Assembly: GCF_041262525.1 (NCBI RefSeq)
Contig: NZ_JBGCCK010000013.1
Span: forward strand, 1 to 64,000
DNA length: 64,000 nucleotides
Direction: 5' to 3'
Origin: Streptacidiphilus sp041262525
GTDB taxonomy: Bacteria > Actinomycetota > Actinomycetes > Streptomycetales > Streptomycetaceae
Below, in pieces: positions 34,137 to 42,972 of the stretch. How positions within the stretch are numbered: the stretch's first letter is position 1; each line of letters begins with the position of its first letter. A program made the position numbers and the translations under genes. The notes under the pieces were generated by a model. It worked only from the letters and a program-made list of their open reading frames with translations. It was not told where the DNA came from and did not search any database.

Positions 34137-35774
34137 GTGACCGAGAATCGTGCCGCAGGCCAGGGCCGACGTCGGGGCTCGACCGCGTCCTCCGCGAAAG
34201 ACGCCGTTCCCGGCGGGCGGGCGGCCGCCCGCAGGAGCCGGAAGAAGAACCACAAGGGCCTGAAGGTCGCGGGCATCATCGGCCTCTCACTGACCGTGGT
34301 CATCGGCGGTGGCGCCTGGTACGCGTGGTCCACGCTGAACGGCAACATCTCCTCGTCCGACCTCTACTCCGGCAAGGGCAGCGCCGGCGCGGAGAAGGTC
34401 GACGCCTTCGGGCGCAGCCCGATCAACATCCTGCTGATCGGTTCGGACGAGCGGAAGACCGCTGCCGACTGCAACCTCGGCGGCGACTGCGGCAGCCCCG
34501 GCGCGCGCGCCGACGTCGAGATGGTGCTGCACGTCTCCGCGGACCGCTCCAACGCGACGGTGATGAGCGTCCCGCGCGACCTGGAGACGACGATCCCGCA
34601 GTGCAAGACCACTGCGGACGCGGCCACCCAGCCGGAACACACGGACATGATCAACAGCGCCCTGAACTGGGGTCCCGGCTGCAGCGTGGCGGCAGTCCAG
34701 CAGCTCACCGGCATCCATATCGACCACTTCATGAAGGTCACCTTCAACGGCGTCGTGAACATGTCGGACGCGATCGGCGGCGTGTCGGTCTGCGTCAACA
34801 AGAACGTCTACGACCCCTACTCGCACCTCAAGCTCTCGGCCGGCACGCACACCCTCAAGGGCGTCTCCGCCCTCGAGTTCGTCCGCACCCGGCACGGCTT
34901 CGGCGACGGCAGCGACCTGGGCCGCACCTACGCGCAGCACCTCTTCATGTCGCAGATCCTGAAGAAGGTGAAGAGCTCCGGCACGCTGACCGACCCCGCC
35001 GCGCTGTGGAGCCTGGCCAACGCCGCGACCAAGGCGCTCACCGTGGACACCGGGCTCGGCAGCATCGACAAGCTGCTGGGACTGGCCTCGGAGCTGAACA
35101 AGTTCTCGATCAGCAACATCACCTTCGTGACGATGCAGACCCAGCCCTCGCCGACCAACAACTCGCGCGTGGTCATAGCCCCCGGCGCCCAGTCGCTCTT
35201 CGACTCGATCGCCAATGACCAGTCGCTGAGCGTGATCACCAGCAAGGCGAAGGGCGGCAGCGCCACCTCGGCCTCGGCCGCCCCGACAGCGGCCCCGGTG
35301 AACCCGGCCGACATCGCCGTCAAGGTCGAGAACGGCACCGGCATCTCCGGCCGGGCGGGCTCCGTCTCGCAGGCCCTGATCAGCGCCGGCTACAGCCAGC
35401 GCACCACCGCGCTGAGCGGCTCCTCCGCCGCGACGACGAGCCTCAGCTACCCGGCGGGCAAGGCCGCCGAGGCGCAGGCGGTCGCCAAGACCCTGGGCCT
35501 GAAGGCCTCCGCGCTGAAGCAGGGCACCAGCAGCAGCATGGTGCTGCTGATAGGGGCGGACTGGCCGTCGGGCACCTCCTTCCCCGGCGGCGGCTCGGCG
35601 CCCGCGCCGGTGAACACCAAGGCCGCGCTGGCGAACTCGCACAACCAGACTGGCGACCAGGGCGGCTGCGCGGATGTCAGCACCTTCGACACGGTGTCCC
35701 TCCCCGGCTACGGCGGGATGACCCCGACCCGCGCCTACGCGCTGAGCCCCAGCGTCCCGAACTCCGCGCCCTGA
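34137..35774 (+). CDS. LytR-CpsA-Psr (LCP) family protein with LytR_C domain
   Basis: This 545-residue type II membrane protein has a basic, disordered cytoplasmic tail (1-43), a membrane helix (about 44-63), and an extracellular LCP domain (about 95-290) with NILLIGSDER, MSVPRDLETTI and FVRTRHGFGDGSDLGRTYAQ, which carry the arginines and acids that bind polyprenyl-phosphate. A C-terminal LytR_C domain (about 395-475) follows. LCP enzymes transfer wall glycopolymers from lipid carriers to peptidoglycan. The GTG at 34137 follows AGAGGATGGG. It is apparently monocistronic. The glycan transferred is unknown. Confidence 0.9.
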   Translation: MTENRAAGQGRRRGSTASSAKDAVPGGRAAARRSRKKNHKGLKVAGIIGLSLTVVIGGGAWYAWSTLNGNISSSDLYSGKGSAGAEKVDAFGRSPINILLIGSDERKTAADCNLGGDCGSPGARADVEMVLHVSADRSNATVMSVPRDLETTIPQCKTTADAATQPEHTDMINSALNWGPGCSVAAVQQLTGIHIDHFMKVTFNGVVNMSDAIGGVSVCVNKNVYDPYSHLKLSAGTHTLKGVSALEFVRTRHGFGDGSDLGRTYAQHLFMSQILKKVKSSGTLTDPAALWSLANAATKALTVDTGLGSIDKLLGLASELNKFSISNITFVTMQTQPSPTNNSRVVIAPGAQSLFDSIANDQSLSVITSKAKGGSATSASAAPTAAPVNPADIAVKVENGTGISGRAGSVSQALISAGYSQRTTALSGSSAATTSLSYPAGKAAEAQAVAKTLGLKASALKQGTSSSMVLLIGADWPSGTSFPGGGSAPAPVNTKAALANSHNQTGDQGGCADVSTFDTVSLPGYGGMTPTRAYALSPSVPNSAP

Positions 35775-35802
35775 CGTCCGACCGGGCGGTTAGCATGCTG
35801 CC

Positions 35803-36237
35803 GTGACAGCAGGTGAACGCGGTGAGCGTGGGCGTTGGCGTCGGGACCTCGACGTCCTGGCCCTGATCGCGCTCGGCGGCGGGATCGGCAGCGTCGCCCG
35901 CTACGGACTGTCACGTGCGTGGCCGACGCCCGCGGGGGGCTTCCCGTGGGCCACGTTCACCACGAACGTGGTGGGCTGCGCGGTGCTGGGCGGGCTGATG
36001 TACCTGGTCCTGGAGATCTGGCCGCCGTCCCGCTATCGCCGCCCCTTCCTGGGCGTCGGCATCTGCGGTGGCTTCACGACCTTCTCCACGGCCATGCTGG
36101 AATCACGTGGGCTGCTGGCCTCCGGCGACTACGCGACGGCAGGGGCGTACCTGCTGGGCAGCGTGGTGGTCGGGACGGCGGCGGTCTGGGCGGGGGCGGC
36201 GGCGGTCCGGCTGGCGACGGAAGGACGGAAGCCATGA
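35803..36237 (+). CDS. crcB: Fluoride channel subunit, CrcB/Fluc family (first copy)
   Basis: This 144-residue protein has four membrane helices with GGGIGSVARYGLSR, FTTNVVGCAVLG and ICGGFTTFSTAML, the conserved pore Asn and Phe/Thr-Ser track of Fluc channels. TAGCAT at 35791-35796 lies six bases before the GTG, so the mRNA is probably leaderless, and I see no fluoride riboswitch. It overlaps the DUF190 gene by four bases. With the second CrcB at 36554 it should form a heterodimeric, antiparallel F- exporting channel. Confidence 0.92.
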   Translation: MTAGERGERGRWRRDLDVLALIALGGGIGSVARYGLSRAWPTPAGGFPWATFTTNVVGCAVLGGLMYLVLEIWPPSRYRRPFLGVGICGGFTTFSTAMLESRGLLASGDYATAGAYLLGSVVVGTAAVWAGAAAVRLATEGRKP

Positions 36238-36554
36238 ACACTCCCGCGCTGCGGCTGACGGTCTACCTGCGCGAGAGCGCGCAGTGGGAACGGCGTCCCG
36301 TCTACACCGAGATCGTCCACCGCGCGCACGCGGCGGGGCTGGCCGGCGCAGGCGTCTTCCGCGGCATCGAGGGCTTCGGCCGGAGCGGGCGCGTTCACAC
36401 GACGCGGTTGCTGGACCTGGCCGAGGACCTGCCGATGGCGGTGGTGGTCATCGACGAGGAGCGGAAGATCCGGGCGTTCGTCCCGCAGGTGCGGGAGATC
36501 GTGGGCGAGGGGAACGGGCTCATCACGCTGGACCCGGTGGAGGTCGTGAACTGA
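36234..36554 (+). CDS. DUF190 protein between the two fluoride channel genes
   Basis: This 106-residue DUF190 protein, a PII/CutA-like ferredoxin-fold domain, shows LTVYLRESAQWERRPVYTEI, AGVFRGIEGFG and LPMAVVVIDEE. DUF190 genes often accompany crcB pairs in actinobacteria; by fold they may be trimeric regulators, but no function is established to my knowledge. The ATG overlaps the first crcB stop (ATGA), and the TGA overlaps the second crcB start (TGATG), so all three genes are translationally coupled. Confidence 0.9.
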   Translation: MNTPALRLTVYLRESAQWERRPVYTEIVHRAHAAGLAGAGVFRGIEGFGRSGRVHTTRLLDLAEDLPMAVVVIDEERKIRAFVPQVREIVGEGNGLITLDPVEVVN

Positions 36555-36922
36555 TGGCGGTCCTGCTGGTGTTCCTCGGCGGCATGCTGGGCGCTCCGCT
36601 GAGGTATCTGACGGACCGGGCGGTACAGGCACGGCACGACAGCGTCTTCCCGTGGGGGACGCTCACCGTGAACGTGGTGGGCTCGTTCGTCCTGGGCGGC
36701 GTGGCCGCGGGCGCGGCGCGGCATGGCTGGTCGCCGGACGTGGGCCTGTTCGTGGGGACGGGGGTGTGCGGGGGGCTGACGACGTTCTCGACGTTCGGCT
36801 ACGAGACGCTGCGCTTGCTGGGCGCTCGGTCGCTGACGGAGGCCACGCTTAACGTCCTGGGCTCTCTGGCGGCGGGCCTCGCGGCAGCGGCGGCGGGCTT
36901 CGCCTTGATCACCATGCTGTAG
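36554..36922 (+). CDS. crcB: Fluoride channel subunit, CrcB/Fluc family (second copy)
   Basis: This 122-residue, four-helix Fluc subunit has GGMLGAPLRYLTDR, LTVNVVGSFVLGG and VCGGLTTFSTFGYE. The motifs are closer to the family consensus than in the first copy. Pairs of divergent crcB genes encode heterodimeric channels in other bacteria. The stop codon TAG at 36920-36922 runs directly into repeat copy G. Confidence 0.92.
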   Translation: MAVLLVFLGGMLGAPLRYLTDRAVQARHDSVFPWGTLTVNVVGSFVLGGVAAGAARHGWSPDVGLFVGTGVCGGLTTFSTFGYETLRLLGARSLTEATLNVLGSLAAGLAAAAAGFALITML

Positions 36923-37039
36923 TTGCAACCACCTCCAGGGGCGCGGCGAACTGCGCGAGTAACCACCCTGTGCGGATGGCCCTGCTCGTTCGGCCTGCCA
37001 GCTGCGTGGGTGGCTTGTCGCGCAGTTCCCCGCGCCCCT
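36922..37039. repeat. Palindromic intergenic repeat, copy G (bidirectional terminator-like)
   Basis: It begins at the crcB stop codon (TAG then TTGCAACCACC) with the left arm AGGGGCGCGGCGAACTGCGC, and ends GCGCAGTTCCCCGCGCCCCT one base before the dedA stop. The core is the same subtype as copies A, B and E but inverted. It separates convergent genes. Confidence 0.85.
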
Positions 37040-37669
37040 TCAGTGGCGACGTCGCTGCAAAAGGACCGGGAGGAAGGACACCACGACCACCAGGGCGACC
37101 AGCGGCAGCAGGTAGTTGTCCACGCCCGGGACCGCCGCACCCAGCCAGAAGCCCAGCAGGATCAAGCTCTGGGACCAGACGACGCCGCCCACCACCTGCC
37201 AGAGCGTGAAGGTCTTCGTCGGGACCTCCAGGACGCCGGCCACCGGGCCGAGAACCGTGCGGACCATCGGAACGAACTTGCCGATCACGATCGCCTTGCG
37301 CTGCCCGTAGCGGTTCAGCAGTTCCTCGCCGCGGGCCACCACCGTCTTCAACCGCGCGCTGCGCGACCGCGCCAGCATCGCGCGGCCGCCACGGCGGCCG
37401 ATGTAGTAGCCGCACTGCGCGCCCAGGCAGGTGCCGACCGCCGCGCAGAGCATGACCTGCCACAGGGACAGACTCGTCCCCCCGTGCGCCGCGCCCGTCG
37501 CGCAGAGGACTCCGGCAGGGAACAGCAGGGTGTCCCCGGGCAGGAAGAAGCCCACGATCAGCAGGCCGGACTCGGCGAAGGTCACGACCAGCACGGCGAG
37601 CGCGCCGAACGCGGACAGCAGCGAGGACCCGTTCATCGGGTTCACCGCTGCGAGCAGGTTGTTCAACAC
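37040..37669 (-). CDS. DedA family membrane protein
   Basis: This 209-residue DedA/VTT-domain protein has the re-entrant-loop signature FAESGLLIVGFFLPGDTLLF, GCYIG-like GAQCGYYIGRRGG, and FVPMVRTVLGPVAGV. DedA proteins are now linked to undecaprenyl-phosphate or phospholipid translocation and membrane homeostasis. The GTG at 37669 lies six bases after TACGGT (37681-37676 on the minus strand), suggesting a leaderless mRNA; an open frame upstream to 37777 lacks family features. The 3' end abuts repeat copy G. Confidence 0.9.
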   Translation of the reverse strand: MLNNLLAAVNPMNGSSLLSAFGALAVLVVTFAESGLLIVGFFLPGDTLLFPAGVLCATGAAHGGTSLSLWQVMLCAAVGTCLGAQCGYYIGRRGGRAMLARSRSARLKTVVARGEELLNRYGQRKAIVIGKFVPMVRTVLGPVAGVLEVPTKTFTLWQVVGGVVWSQSLILLGFWLGAAVPGVDNYLLPLVALVVVVSFLPVLLQRRRH

Positions 37670-37798
37670 TTCTGCACCGTAGCCCGACAAAGCGGGCGAT
37701 ACATCAGCCCACGGTCCCGGTCTGCGGCTGCTCCACCTCGTTCCGACTAGGGGTCGACTCATCCTCGGGAAGGACATTCCCCGCCGGCAGGCATGGAT

Positions 37799-37832
37799 GC
37801 GGCCCCGGGGGTGCCTCTTCCCCCGGGGCCGC
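37799..37832 (-). terminator. GC-rich hairpin after the surface-protein gene
   Basis: GCGGCCCCGGGGG and CCCCCGGGGCCGC form a 13-bp stem with an 8-base loop (TGCCTCTT). It lies about 30 bp beyond the stop codon of the large surface-protein gene, without a clear U-tract. Confidence 0.75.
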
Positions 37833-37863
37833 TGTCGTCCCGATCCGCCTGGTGTCCGGCCGA

Positions 37864-40800
37864 TCAGGAGCTGCGTCGGCGCACGGCGCTCCGCAACGCC
37901 AGTCCGACGCCGATCATGAGCAGCCCGCCGAGCGCGAACGGCTGCCAGGGCGTGCCGCCACCCGTGTGGGCGAGGTCGCCGGTACCGCTTCCGTCACCGC
38001 CGGTTCCGCCGTTGGAGTTATCCACAGGATCGGGCGTAGCCGTCGGTGGCTTGTGGATAACTCCTCCCGACCCGGCCGGGAAGTGGTTGTCCACGGGCAC
38101 CGTCACCACACCGTTCGGCGGGACCGTGAACGGGCCCTTCGGCATCGTCGTCCGGTCGGAGCCGCCGTTGGCCGTCTGCCGCACCTCGCATCCTGCGCCC
38201 GCCGGGATTCCGGTCAGCGTCTCCGTCAACTTCGGTTTGGCCAGTGAGATCTGACGTTTCACCACATCGCGCTTCGTGTCGAAGGAGCAGGAAATCTCGT
38301 ACTGGAACGGGCCTTTCGCCTTGGCCGCGCCCGGCCCACTGATCGTCTGCTCGACGGTCAGTCCGCCCGCCGGGAAGTCGTTGGCGACCACCAGCGTGGC
38401 GATTTCCCCAGGCAGGGAGTTCACCACCGCGACCTGTGGATCACTGGAGTGCTCAGTCGTGACCTTCGAGCTCGTCGCGCCGCCCTTGTCGGTCTCGACG
38501 GCCGTGCAGCGCGCGCCGATCGGGAGGTTGCTGATGACCTTGCTTCCTGCCCCGTCGAAGACCAGATCGCGTGGGAAGCCAGGCTCGGAGACCTCGTTCA
38601 ACTTGCAGTCGACGGCCACGGTGAAGGGACCCTGGCCGACCAGGCTCGCCGCCGCGCCGGTCACCTTCTTGGTGATGATCAGCGGGTAGGGCGGGTACGC
38701 GTTCTTGATCAGCACCGTCGCCGCGCCCTTGCCTTCCAGTTCGGGTTCGATCACGACGGAGGCCGCGTGGGCCTTGTCCGGGTGGTCGCTGACCGCGCCC
38801 GCCGGGTCCGACTCCCAGACCAGGCAGGTCGCGCCCGCCGGGATCCCGGAGAGCCGCATCGGCTTGTCCGCCGTCACCTGCGCGCTGCCGCTGCGGACCG
38901 TCGCGCCACCGACCGTGCATTCGTACTCGAAGGTGAACGGCCCCGGTGCGACGCCGCCCGGCGGTGGGTTCTCGACCAGCTTCTCCGCCTGCAGGCCGCC
39001 GAACAGCAGGCCGATCCCGCTCTTGGGCGGCTCGGTCACCGGCAGCGTGGTCTCACCCTTCGCGCCGCCGCTGACGGTCTCGCGGTGGGCGAAGGAGTTC
39101 CACGCCAGCGACAGGCCCGAGGTGTTGACGTCGGCCAGGTCGTTCGGGCTGGTCAGCGGCAGGTCGATGACCACGCCGTCACCGGGGGCGAGCGGCGTCG
39201 GAAAGTCGAGCTGCATCTCCAGACCGAGCGCCTTGGCGTCGAAGCCGGACTCCCAACTCACCGCGTCGCACCTGCGGTTCGGCGTCGGCACCTTGTCACT
39301 GCAGGGTGAGGCGTCGCGCGAGTAGCGGACGCCCAACGTGCCGGGACCGGAGAGCAGGGTCGGCGCGCCGCTCAGCGTCGGCGAACGGTCCCACTCGGTG
39401 CCGCGCTGCTCCCTGCCGAGCAGCACGCCGGTGTCACCGGGGTGCGGCAGGACGTCGAGCAGCTGCGCCTGAGTGGCGGGCTGGGTACCGGTGTTGGTGA
39501 GCTTGATGACGAAGTGGTGCGGCTCGCCCGGCAGGTTGAGCGCCACGCAGGGGTAGCGGGTGTAGTCGCGTCCGGCGACGTTCAGCTGCGGGCAGCGCGG
39601 GTCGCCCAGCGGCACGCGCTGCTGGGCGACGCTGTCCCACCAGCCCAGACTCGGCGTGCCCGAGACCCACTTGAAGGCGTCGAAGGCCGCGCCCGCGACG
39701 GTGGTCACCTGCGCGTACGAGGTGCAGAACCGGCCGGGGCCGTACTGGGCGTCGTCGACGACCTGCCCGTTGCGGGGCGTGTGCAGGTCGCAGCTGACGT
39801 CCGAGCGCGTCTGGGAGCTCGCGCCTGCGGTGTTGCGGATCGTGGCGCCCGCGACGGTGCCGCCGGCCAAGTGGGCCTGGAAGGTGATCCGGACCGTCGA
39901 GCCGGGCAGCATCTGCCACTTGGGGAAGCGCCAGAGCAGCTTGGTGACGGTGCCGTCCGCCGCCCGCTCGGGAGCGAAGACCGCGTCCGAGGCAGCGGGG
40001 ACGGGCGTCCCCGCCGGGACCTCGAAGGTGATGTCGAAGGGCAGACCGCCCGAGCCGCGGAAGCTCTCGTCGAAGCGCAGGCCCGCCGGAACCGGGTCGG
40101 CCACGACCAGGTCGGGGATCACGCCGGTGCCGCTGTTCTGCACGGTCAGCGTGAACGGCACGGGCTCGCCCGGGCCGACCTTCGAGTCGGGGCTCTTGTC
40201 GATCCGCAGCTGCGCGCTGCCGTCGTTGACGTTCAGCGTGGCCTGGGCGTCGGGGATCGGGGCGAGCTGGCCGGGGTTCTGCAGCCGGGTCTCGTAGCCG
40301 CCGGTCGCGGTGTCCGGGGTGCTCGCCGGGATCTCCTGCGCCGGCTTGGAGCGCAGCGTCGCGCGCGGCGTCACGCTGAAGCAGGCGGTGGCGCCCGGGC
40401 AGGCGCCGGTGGCCGGGAAGTTCTCGCCGGGCAGCAGGGCGTAGCCGCCGGTGCTGCTGATGAACGTGAAGCGGATGCCCCGCACGTCGGCCGCACTGAC
40501 ACCGGCCGGCAGGCCGGGCGTGCTGCTCGCGGTGACGGTGCCCTGCACGAAGACACCGCCCGCACAGTCGGTGGTGCAGACGTCGACGCGGACCCGGTCC
40601 GCGCCGGGCGGGAAGTTGACCTTGTCGATGCCCTTGAAGTCGACCGAGTCGAAGAAGCCCTGGTCGACGTCGGTGACGACGAGCTGCTTCAGGTCGAGGT
40701 TGCCGGTGTTGGCCGCCTTCAGCTGCACCTGCGCGTTCTGCGGCGGAACGCCGTTCAGCGTGCGGGCGACCGTGCCGGGGGAGATCGTCTTGCCGAGCGA

Positions 40801-42972
40801 GGCCCCGGCCCGCTGCGGGCCGACCGTCGTCACCGGCGCGCAGGCGTCCCGGTACGGGATGGCGACGCCGGCGCTGATCCTGGCGCAGTTGCGGAAGCTG
40901 CCGCTCTCCGCGGCGTTGTCGCGCAGCTGCACGGTGAGCGCCAGGTTGATCCTGGCCGAGGCCGGGACCGCGCCGGAGACGACCGCCCGGACACCCGTCG
41001 CCCGGGTCAGCAGTGCGGTGTCGGACGCGTTGTAGGCGACCCAGGCGGAGGTGGTGGGGTCGTAGACCTCCAGGTTCGGGGTGATGCCCTTGGGCTGGCT
41101 GCCGACGACCGCGAAGTTGACGACGCGGACCTGCTTGAAGAGGTTGTCCGCGGCGGTCGGGTCCACCGGGTCGGTCATGGTCAGCCCGCTGAGCTCGGTG
41201 TTGCCGCCGTTGCTCATGGTCAGGTTGAAGTCGACCGGCTGGCCCTTGGCGATCTCGTTCTGGCTGGAGCTCTTGCTGCCGCTGACCGACTGCGTGGCCT
41301 GCCGCAGCGCCAGGTTGGCGCAGGCGGTCGCGGCGGCGCTGCCGCTGCCGTCGGCCGGGTTGGTGGCCGCGCCGTCGGCGCAGTCGGAGAGGCCGGTGGC
41401 GACGTCGGCCAGCGTCTCGGTGCCGTTCAGCGCGCCGTGGACGCCGAGGTCGGCGGAGGCGTTGACCGCGATCGCACCGGTGTAGGTGATCGAGACGCGG
41501 GCGGGCGCGCCGCCTGCCGGGCAGTCGACGCTGCGGTCCTTGCCGCTGTCGGCGGGCGTCAGCGGGACGCTCGGCAGCGTGCTCCCGTCCCGGCAGGTGA
41601 TCTCCAGCTTCGCAGCGGTCGCGCCGCTCGGGAAGGTGGGCCGGACCGTCTTCACGTCCAGCGCGGAGAAGCGGGAGGCCGCGGTGGTGGACGGCTCGCT
41701 GATCGTCAGCGTCTGCACCGGGAACGGCGAGGTGTTCTTCCCGGTGACCACGGCGGACACGGGTGCCTTCTGGCCCAGCAGTGCGGTGCCGTTGGCCTTG
41801 TAACTGCCGGTGACGTCGGAGAAGTACTGCTTGCTCAGGTCGATGGTGGCCTGGTTCGGCAGGATGTCGAAGGGCGCGCACGCGGTGGCGCCGTTGGTGA
41901 TCCCGGCGGCGTCCTCGGCGCTGGGCGCCGCGCAGTTGTCGATGCGCTGGCGGACCGTCGGTCGCAGCGGGGAACCGTCACTCCGCAGGGTGTCCCGCAG
42001 CTTCATCGGCAGGGCGACCTGCCCGGCGGTGGCGCTGGGCGGCAGCTTCGTGCCGGCCGCGTTAGTGAACACAACTCGCACGGCAGTGACCTGACCTGGC
42101 GTCACTCCAGCGGGCAGCGCCAGCCCGGGACCGGCCGTGACCGGCCCGGCCTGTTGCTCGCCCGGGTTGCACGGAGTGGCCACCGGCTTGGTGCAGACGA
42201 GCAGCTGGGCCCGGTCGGCACCGGCGGGGAAGCCGGTGACCTGCGGCTGGCCGGTGAGGTCGAAGGTGCGCCAGGTGTCGAGCGTCGCGTCGTCGATCCG
42301 CAGGCTGTCCACAGCCTGTGCACCGGCGGACCCGTTGCGCACGCCCAGGGTGATCGTCGTCTGCGTCCCCGACCCGGCCACGCCGGAGGCGGGCGCCCAG
42401 CTCTTGGTCCCGACCGGCTTGACCGAGCGCGGCACGCTGACCTTCACGTCCGCGCTGTCCGAGGCGGGCGGCGCGTTGTCGGCGGTGGCCTTGGCGGTGT
42501 TGGTGACGATCTGCCCGTCGGGGTAGCTCGTGTCCACCGGCACGCGCACCGCGACGTCGAACGTACGGCTGACGCCGCCCGGCAGGCCAGTCTTTCCGCC
42601 GCCGATCGACTCCTTGAAGGTGACGGCCAGGTGCTTGCTCGTGGCGTCGAAGACCACCGTGCGGGTGGGCGTCGAGTTCGGCGTCGCGGTGACCTCCAGG
42701 CCGCGCGGAAGATCGTCGTCCAGGACGACGTTCTCGCAGGCGGTGGTCAGCGAGGAGCAGGAGACAGTGAGGCGGTAGCTGAAGACCCCACCAGGCGTGA
42801 GCGGCGAAGGAACGTCGACCGCTTCCTTCTTGACCGTCAGCTCCGCGCCTGATGCCGCGCGTTGGGCCTTGTGCTGCGGGGATGGCGGGCTGCCCGCGGC
42901 CGAGGCGGGCACGGGCAGCAGCACAGCCGAAGCGAGCAAGGCAGAAAGAATGCGCGTGACTGCGCGCCGCAT
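37864..42972 (-). CDS. Large LAXTG-anchored surface protein with DUF11-like and DUF5979 repeats
   Basis: This exported, wall-anchored protein has 1702 residues. The signal peptide (about 1-27) ends VPASAAG. The body is a series of DUF11/SdrD-like beta domains (roughly 35-1280), several with NxxAxA- and N-isopeptide-type strands. Three DUF5979 modules follow (roughly 1330-1640), each with a (PGP/GQGP/AKGP)F...C pair and an IPxGAxCxV motif. The C-terminus has Gly/Asp-rich spacer, LAHTG, a hydrophobic helix and RRRSS, the sorting signal of class E sortase substrates in streptomycetes. No sortase gene is in the window. ATG 42972 has GGAGGGACG just upstream. Adhesion or aerial-surface roles are plausible but unproven. 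Confidence 0.88.
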   Translation of the reverse strand: MRRAVTRILSALLASAVLLPVPASAAGSPPSPQHKAQRAASGAELTVKKEAVDVPSPLTPGGVFSYRLTVSCSSLTTACENVVLDDDLPRGLEVTATPNSTPTRTVVFDATSKHLAVTFKESIGGGKTGLPGGVSRTFDVAVRVPVDTSYPDGQIVTNTAKATADNAPPASDSADVKVSVPRSVKPVGTKSWAPASGVAGSGTQTTITLGVRNGSAGAQAVDSLRIDDATLDTWRTFDLTGQPQVTGFPAGADRAQLLVCTKPVATPCNPGEQQAGPVTAGPGLALPAGVTPGQVTAVRVVFTNAAGTKLPPSATAGQVALPMKLRDTLRSDGSPLRPTVRQRIDNCAAPSAEDAAGITNGATACAPFDILPNQATIDLSKQYFSDVTGSYKANGTALLGQKAPVSAVVTGKNTSPFPVQTLTISEPSTTAASRFSALDVKTVRPTFPSGATAAKLEITCRDGSTLPSVPLTPADSGKDRSVDCPAGGAPARVSITYTGAIAVNASADLGVHGALNGTETLADVATGLSDCADGAATNPADGSGSAAATACANLALRQATQSVSGSKSSSQNEIAKGQPVDFNLTMSNGGNTELSGLTMTDPVDPTAADNLFKQVRVVNFAVVGSQPKGITPNLEVYDPTTSAWVAYNASDTALLTRATGVRAVVSGAVPASARINLALTVQLRDNAAESGSFRNCARISAGVAIPYRDACAPVTTVGPQRAGASLGKTISPGTVARTLNGVPPQNAQVQLKAANTGNLDLKQLVVTDVDQGFFDSVDFKGIDKVNFPPGADRVRVDVCTTDCAGGVFVQGTVTASSTPGLPAGVSAADVRGIRFTFISSTGGYALLPGENFPATGACPGATACFSVTPRATLRSKPAQEIPASTPDTATGGYETRLQNPGQLAPIPDAQATLNVNDGSAQLRIDKSPDSKVGPGEPVPFTLTVQNSGTGVIPDLVVADPVPAGLRFDESFRGSGGLPFDITFEVPAGTPVPAASDAVFAPERAADGTVTKLLWRFPKWQMLPGSTVRITFQAHLAGGTVAGATIRNTAGASSQTRSDVSCDLHTPRNGQVVDDAQYGPGRFCTSYAQVTTVAGAAFDAFKWVSGTPSLGWWDSVAQQRVPLGDPRCPQLNVAGRDYTRYPCVALNLPGEPHHFVIKLTNTGTQPATQAQLLDVLPHPGDTGVLLGREQRGTEWDRSPTLSGAPTLLSGPGTLGVRYSRDASPCSDKVPTPNRRCDAVSWESGFDAKALGLEMQLDFPTPLAPGDGVVIDLPLTSPNDLADVNTSGLSLAWNSFAHRETVSGGAKGETTLPVTEPPKSGIGLLFGGLQAEKLVENPPPGGVAPGPFTFEYECTVGGATVRSGSAQVTADKPMRLSGIPAGATCLVWESDPAGAVSDHPDKAHAASVVIEPELEGKGAATVLIKNAYPPYPLIITKKVTGAAASLVGQGPFTVAVDCKLNEVSEPGFPRDLVFDGAGSKVISNLPIGARCTAVETDKGGATSSKVTTEHSSDPQVAVVNSLPGEIATLVVANDFPAGGLTVEQTISGPGAAKAKGPFQYEISCSFDTKRDVVKRQISLAKPKLTETLTGIPAGAGCEVRQTANGGSDRTTMPKGPFTVPPNGVVTVPVDNHFPAGSGGVIHKPPTATPDPVDNSNGGTGGDGSGTGDLAHTGGGTPWQPFALGGLLMIGVGLALRSAVRRRSS
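38014..38095. promoter_or_regulatory. Cluster of DnaA-box-like sequences inside the surface-protein gene
   Basis: GGAGTTATCCACA (38014-38026) and TGTGGATAACTCC (38052-38064) form a perfect 13-bp inverted repeat, and each contains TTATCCACA, the canonical DnaA box. TTGTCCACG at 38087-38095 matches the Streptomyces box in eight of nine positions. All lie in the codons of the anchor-proximal linker. Binding is inferred from sequence only. Confidence 0.4.

Noticed and set aside
35775..35802. Fluoride riboswitch ahead of crcB
   Set aside because: The 28-base gap is too short and lacks the conserved crcB motif; the promoter appears leaderless.
39442..42852. 1136-residue plus-strand open frame
   Set aside because: Shadow of the minus-strand surface-protein gene; Arg/Gly/Val-rich with no family features.
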